Part shown: positions 61,932-64,000 of the stretch, in pieces | Layout: every line of letters begins with the position of its first letter | How positions within the stretch are numbered: position 1 is the first letter of the stretch | Assembly: GCF_019802085.1 (NCBI RefSeq) | Contig: NZ_JAHVHV010000002.1 | Coordinates: 558,001 to 622,000, forward strand | Source: Ferrimonas balearica | GTDB lineage: Bacteria > Pseudomonadota > Gammaproteobacteria > Enterobacterales > Shewanellaceae | Reading direction: 5' to 3' | DNA: 64,000 nt | The notes under the pieces: generated by a model | Databases searched by the model: none | What the model saw: the letters and a program-made list of their open reading frames with translations, nothing else | Told to the model about the DNA's origin: nothing | Translations under genes and position numbers: made by a program

Positions 61932-62548
61932 GTGCGATCTACCTGGTGGACGACGACGCCGACGTCCGCGATGCCCTGGGCTGGATGCTGGAGGCCAAGG
62001 GCCTTCACAGCGAGGCTTTTGACAGCGGCAACCGCTTCCTCGAACAGCTCGACCCGCAGACGCCGGGGGTGGCGGTACTGGACATCAATATGCCGGGGAT
62101 GGATGGACTGGCGGTGCAGCAGGCGCTGCTGGAGCGGGGCAGCCGTTTGTCGCTTATCTTCCTCACCGGCTATGCCACTGTGCCCAAGGCGGTGCAGGCG
62201 GTGCAGGCCGGGGCGCTGGATTTTCTGGAGAAGCCGGTGGACGGCGACCGGCTCATCGCCCTGATTGAGGAGGGGCTGGTTCGCTCTGAGCAACGCCACC
62301 GGGCCGCCGGCGAGGCGCAGGCCCTGACCCAGAAGCTGGCGTCACTGACCGAGCGAGAGCGACAACTGATGGCGCTGGTGGTGGCGGGCAAGACCAATAA
62401 GGCGATCGGTGCCGAGCTGTTCATCGCCCAGCGCACCGTGGAGATCCACCGCAAGAACCTGTTTGACAAGATGGGGGTGCACAACGCCGCCGAATTGGCC
62501 CTGTTGATCGGGCGGCATCAGGGCGGCGAAGCCGAGGGGAAAGGCTGA
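61928..62548 (+). CDS. FixJ/TtrR-type response regulator
   Basis: Protein of 206 residues: receiver domain (YLVDDDADVRDALGWML acidic pocket; VAVLDINMPGMDG phospho-acceptor Asp; FLTGYATVPKAVQAVQAGAL DFLEKP) and a LuxR-type HTH (LTERERQLMALVVAGKTNKA, IGAELFIAQRTVEIHRKNLF). It overlaps the kinase gene and is its obvious partner. Candidate targets are the ATAGTGGTTTTCCG sites at 57258, 59838 and 60014. Confidence 0.92.
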   Translation: MSAIYLVDDDADVRDALGWMLEAKGLHSEAFDSGNRFLEQLDPQTPGVAVLDINMPGMDGLAVQQALLERGSRLSLIFLTGYATVPKAVQAVQAGALDFLEKPVDGDRLIALIEEGLVRSEQRHRAAGEAQALTQKLASLTERERQLMALVVAGKTNKAIGAELFIAQRTVEIHRKNLFDKMGVHNAAELALLIGRHQGGEAEGKG

Positions 62549-62556
62549 GACGGGCC

Positions 62557-63306
62557 TCAGGGCAGCAGCAGCGCCTCGTCGCCGAGGGTCTCACCCTCGA
62601 GCTCGGCGGATTGCTGCAGGGGGCTGGCGGGCTGGGTCAGCTGGGCGATGCTGCTTTCAATCTCGCTGTACTTGTGGGCCACCCAGTCCGGCAGGCCCAC
62701 CGGCACTTCGAGATCGTAACGGCGCGGGTCCCGGGGGCTGATCACCACCTCGATGTTGTCCAGGCCGATGTCGTGGGCCAGCACAAAGAGCTCCTCGATG
62801 TAGCGGTCGCCCATCGCCAGGCAGCCGCGGGAGACATCCCGACCGTGGATGAAGATGTTGCCCCCCAGATTGCTGCGCTGCTCCAGGGCGCCATAGTGGC
62901 GGTCCATGGCATTGGGGTAATCGATGCGCAGGGAGAGGTGGTACTGGCTGTTGGGGTTGCTGGCGTCGATGCGGTACACCCCTTCCGGCACCTGGAAATC
63001 CCCCTCGCGCATCTTGGGGCGCAGGCTGCCACTGGCTTCAACGATGGGGTAGGTACGCAGCTCGTGCCAGGGTCCGGCGGCGGATTGCAGCCACACCTCG
63101 AGCCGGCGATCCGCCTTGATCGCCACCAGCTTCATGGCCACCGGGTCAAAGGCCGGGGGCAGGGTGTCGACAAAGGGGGCGAGACGAAGGCGCGCGTCGG
63201 GACCGTACTGGGCCAGGGCTTGCTCCAGGGTTCGACCGGATGGGGTGGCCAGGGCGAGCGGCGCCAGGGCCAGGCAAAACAGGGATGCAAGCAGGGTACG
63301 GATCAC
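62557..63306 (-). CDS. YkuD-domain L,D-transpeptidase family protein (YafK-like)
   Basis: Periplasmic protein of 249 residues. GTG 63306 follows CAGGAGG and gives a signal peptide (IRTLLASLFCLALAPLALA); the longer frame is less convincing. The YkuD catalytic segment is IFIHGRDVSRGCLAMGD, with nucleophile Cys and His, and EGVYRIDASNPNSQYHLSLR precedes it. The pattern is closest to YafK/DpaA-type proteins, which in E. coli cut the Lpp-peptidoglycan link rather than make cross-links. Which activity applies is open. Confidence 0.87.
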   Translation of the reverse strand: MIRTLLASLFCLALAPLALATPSGRTLEQALAQYGPDARLRLAPFVDTLPPAFDPVAMKLVAIKADRRLEVWLQSAAGPWHELRTYPIVEASGSLRPKMREGDFQVPEGVYRIDASNPNSQYHLSLRIDYPNAMDRHYGALEQRSNLGGNIFIHGRDVSRGCLAMGDRYIEELFVLAHDIGLDNIEVVISPRDPRRYDLEVPVGLPDWVAHKYSEIESSIAQLTQPASPLQQSAELEGETLGDEALLLP

Positions 63307-63400
63307 GGGGCCTCCTGAGGTCAGTTGGCGCAGGAGTGTTCCACAGCTTAAGCGACGGATCAATTGATGTTTTTGTCACCAATCACCCTTAAGAGATAGC

Positions 63401-63428
63401 AAAAAAGCCCGACTATGCGGGCTTTTTT
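63401..63428 (-). terminator. Intrinsic terminator of the SDR gene
   Basis: AAAAAAGCCCG-ACTATG-CGGGCTTTTTT, symmetrical; it ends the leftward SDR transcript. Confidence 0.85.
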
Positions 63429-63444
63429 CTTGTGGCTAAGTGGC

Positions 63445-64000
63445 TTACGGCTGCTGGCGGGTGGTGGCGAGCACGATCTCCCGAATGCAGACATTTTGCG
63501 GTTGGCCATAGGCGTAGGCGATGGCGTTGGCCACGTCCTGGGCGGCCAGTACGCCCCCCATCTGGGTTTTCCAGTCGTCGTAACCCTCCTTGATGGCGTC
63601 GCTGGTGGTGTGACCCAGCAGCTCGGTCTCCACCGCACCTGGGGCGATGGTGATCACCCGAACGTCGTCCATGGCCACCTCTTCCCGGATGTTCTCGGAG
63701 ATGGCGTGCACCGCGAACTTGGTGCCGCAGTAGGCCGCGTGGTTGGGGAAGGTTTTCCGTCCGGCGATGGAGCTGATGTTGATGATGGTGCCGCCGCGAC
63801 GGGCCCGCATCTTGGCCAGTACGCCGTGGATCCCGTTGAGCAGCCCTAAGACGTTAACGTTGAGCATGGTCTGCCACTCGTTCGGGTCCTGCGCATCGGC
63901 CTGGCCCAGCAGCATCACGCCGGCGTTGTTGACCAGGCAATCGGCGGGGCCGAACTGGGCTTCGGCTTCGGCGATCGCCGCCAGGAAGCCGTCGCGGTCG
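63445..64000 (-). CDS. SDR family oxidoreductase (YdfG-like), 5' truncated
   Basis: C-terminal ~185 residues of a classical short-chain dehydrogenase; the frame is open to the right edge, where DRDGFLAAIAEAEAQFGPAD is read. NNAG (CLVNNAGVMLLG), catalytic Ser (IINISSIAG), YxxxK (AYCGTKFAVHAISENIREE) and PGAVETEL are present. Similar to NADP-dependent YdfG-type serine/carbonyl SDRs. The nucleotide-binding N-terminus is outside the window. Confidence 0.88.
   Translation of the reverse strand, partial: DRDGFLAAIAEAEAQFGPADCLVNNAGVMLLGQADAQDPNEWQTMLNVNVLGLLNGIHGVLAKMRARRGGTIINISSIAGRKTFPNHAAYCGTKFAVHAISENIREEVAMDDVRVITIAPGAVETELLGHTTSDAIKEGYDDWKTQMGGVLAAQDVANAIAYAYGQPQNVCIREIVLATTRQQP

Overview
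The window is a 64 kb stretch of a high-GC gammaproteobacterial chromosome. Gene content points to the Alteromonadales, close to Shewanella and most like Ferrimonas: a Shewanella-type N-acetylglucosamine (GlcNAc) pathway with NagB-II, NagP, NagX and a LacI-type NagR; an ssrA-smpB-ratA-rnfH-bamE-recN-nadK-grpE neighbourhood; and type II NADH dehydrogenase. The genus is inferred from gene content only. No IS element, prophage, CRISPR array or tRNA was found; the only RNA gene seen is tmRNA.

Layout. 1-4.0 kb: end of an RND efflux operon (adaptor truncated by the window edge, plus permease). 4.1-16.8 kb: housekeeping and envelope genes: DUF924, a phospholipase-D-like lipoprotein, a SRAP/YedK protein, an OmpA-like protein with MscS, ltaE-yciA, a DUF4136 lipoprotein, Spo0M, yciH, yqgE-ruvX, then a less familiar group (small membrane protein, fatty acid hydroxylase, B12-type radical SAM protein, AraC-GyrI regulator). 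16.9-18.2 kb: ndh.

18.6-35.9 kb: a chitin/GlcNAc utilisation locus. A TonB-dependent receptor, SapC-like protein and flavin halogenase-like protein run rightward. A second halogenase-like protein and a TauE/SafE permease run leftward. A GH20 hexosaminidase lipoprotein is followed by nagK, nagB-II, nagA, nagP and nagX, and nagR converges on nagX. Five copies of a TGACA-N4-TGTCA palindrome, taken here as NagR operators, sit before the receptor (two), before the permease, before the hexosaminidase and before nagK.

35.9-46.2 kb: a membrane GGDEF/EAL protein, then four tandem paralogues of a pectate-lyase-like (PL1-type) beta-helix protein. Three are predicted lipoproteins and one is secreted, each with a long Asp-Pro-rich tether. 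46.2-47.9 kb: a zinc-ribbon protein, a fasciclin protein and a proline-rich membrane protein.

48.0-55.7 kb: the conserved ssrA to grpE neighbourhood, with an iron alcohol dehydrogenase inserted between bamE and recN and an SDR between recN and nadK. recN has two LexA boxes and grpE has a sigma-32-type promoter.

55.8-62.5 kb: an FMN-binding lipoprotein divergent from an ApbE flavin transferase, a porin, and a two-component system whose kinase has a PhnD-like periplasmic sensor (TtrS/TtrR type). A 14-base motif, ATAGTGGTTTTCCG, occurs in the FMN/apbE intergenic region and twice between the porin and the kinase. This suggests that the two-component system controls the whole block, perhaps a flavin-based respiratory module. 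The window ends with a YkuD-type L,D-transpeptidase and a truncated SDR.
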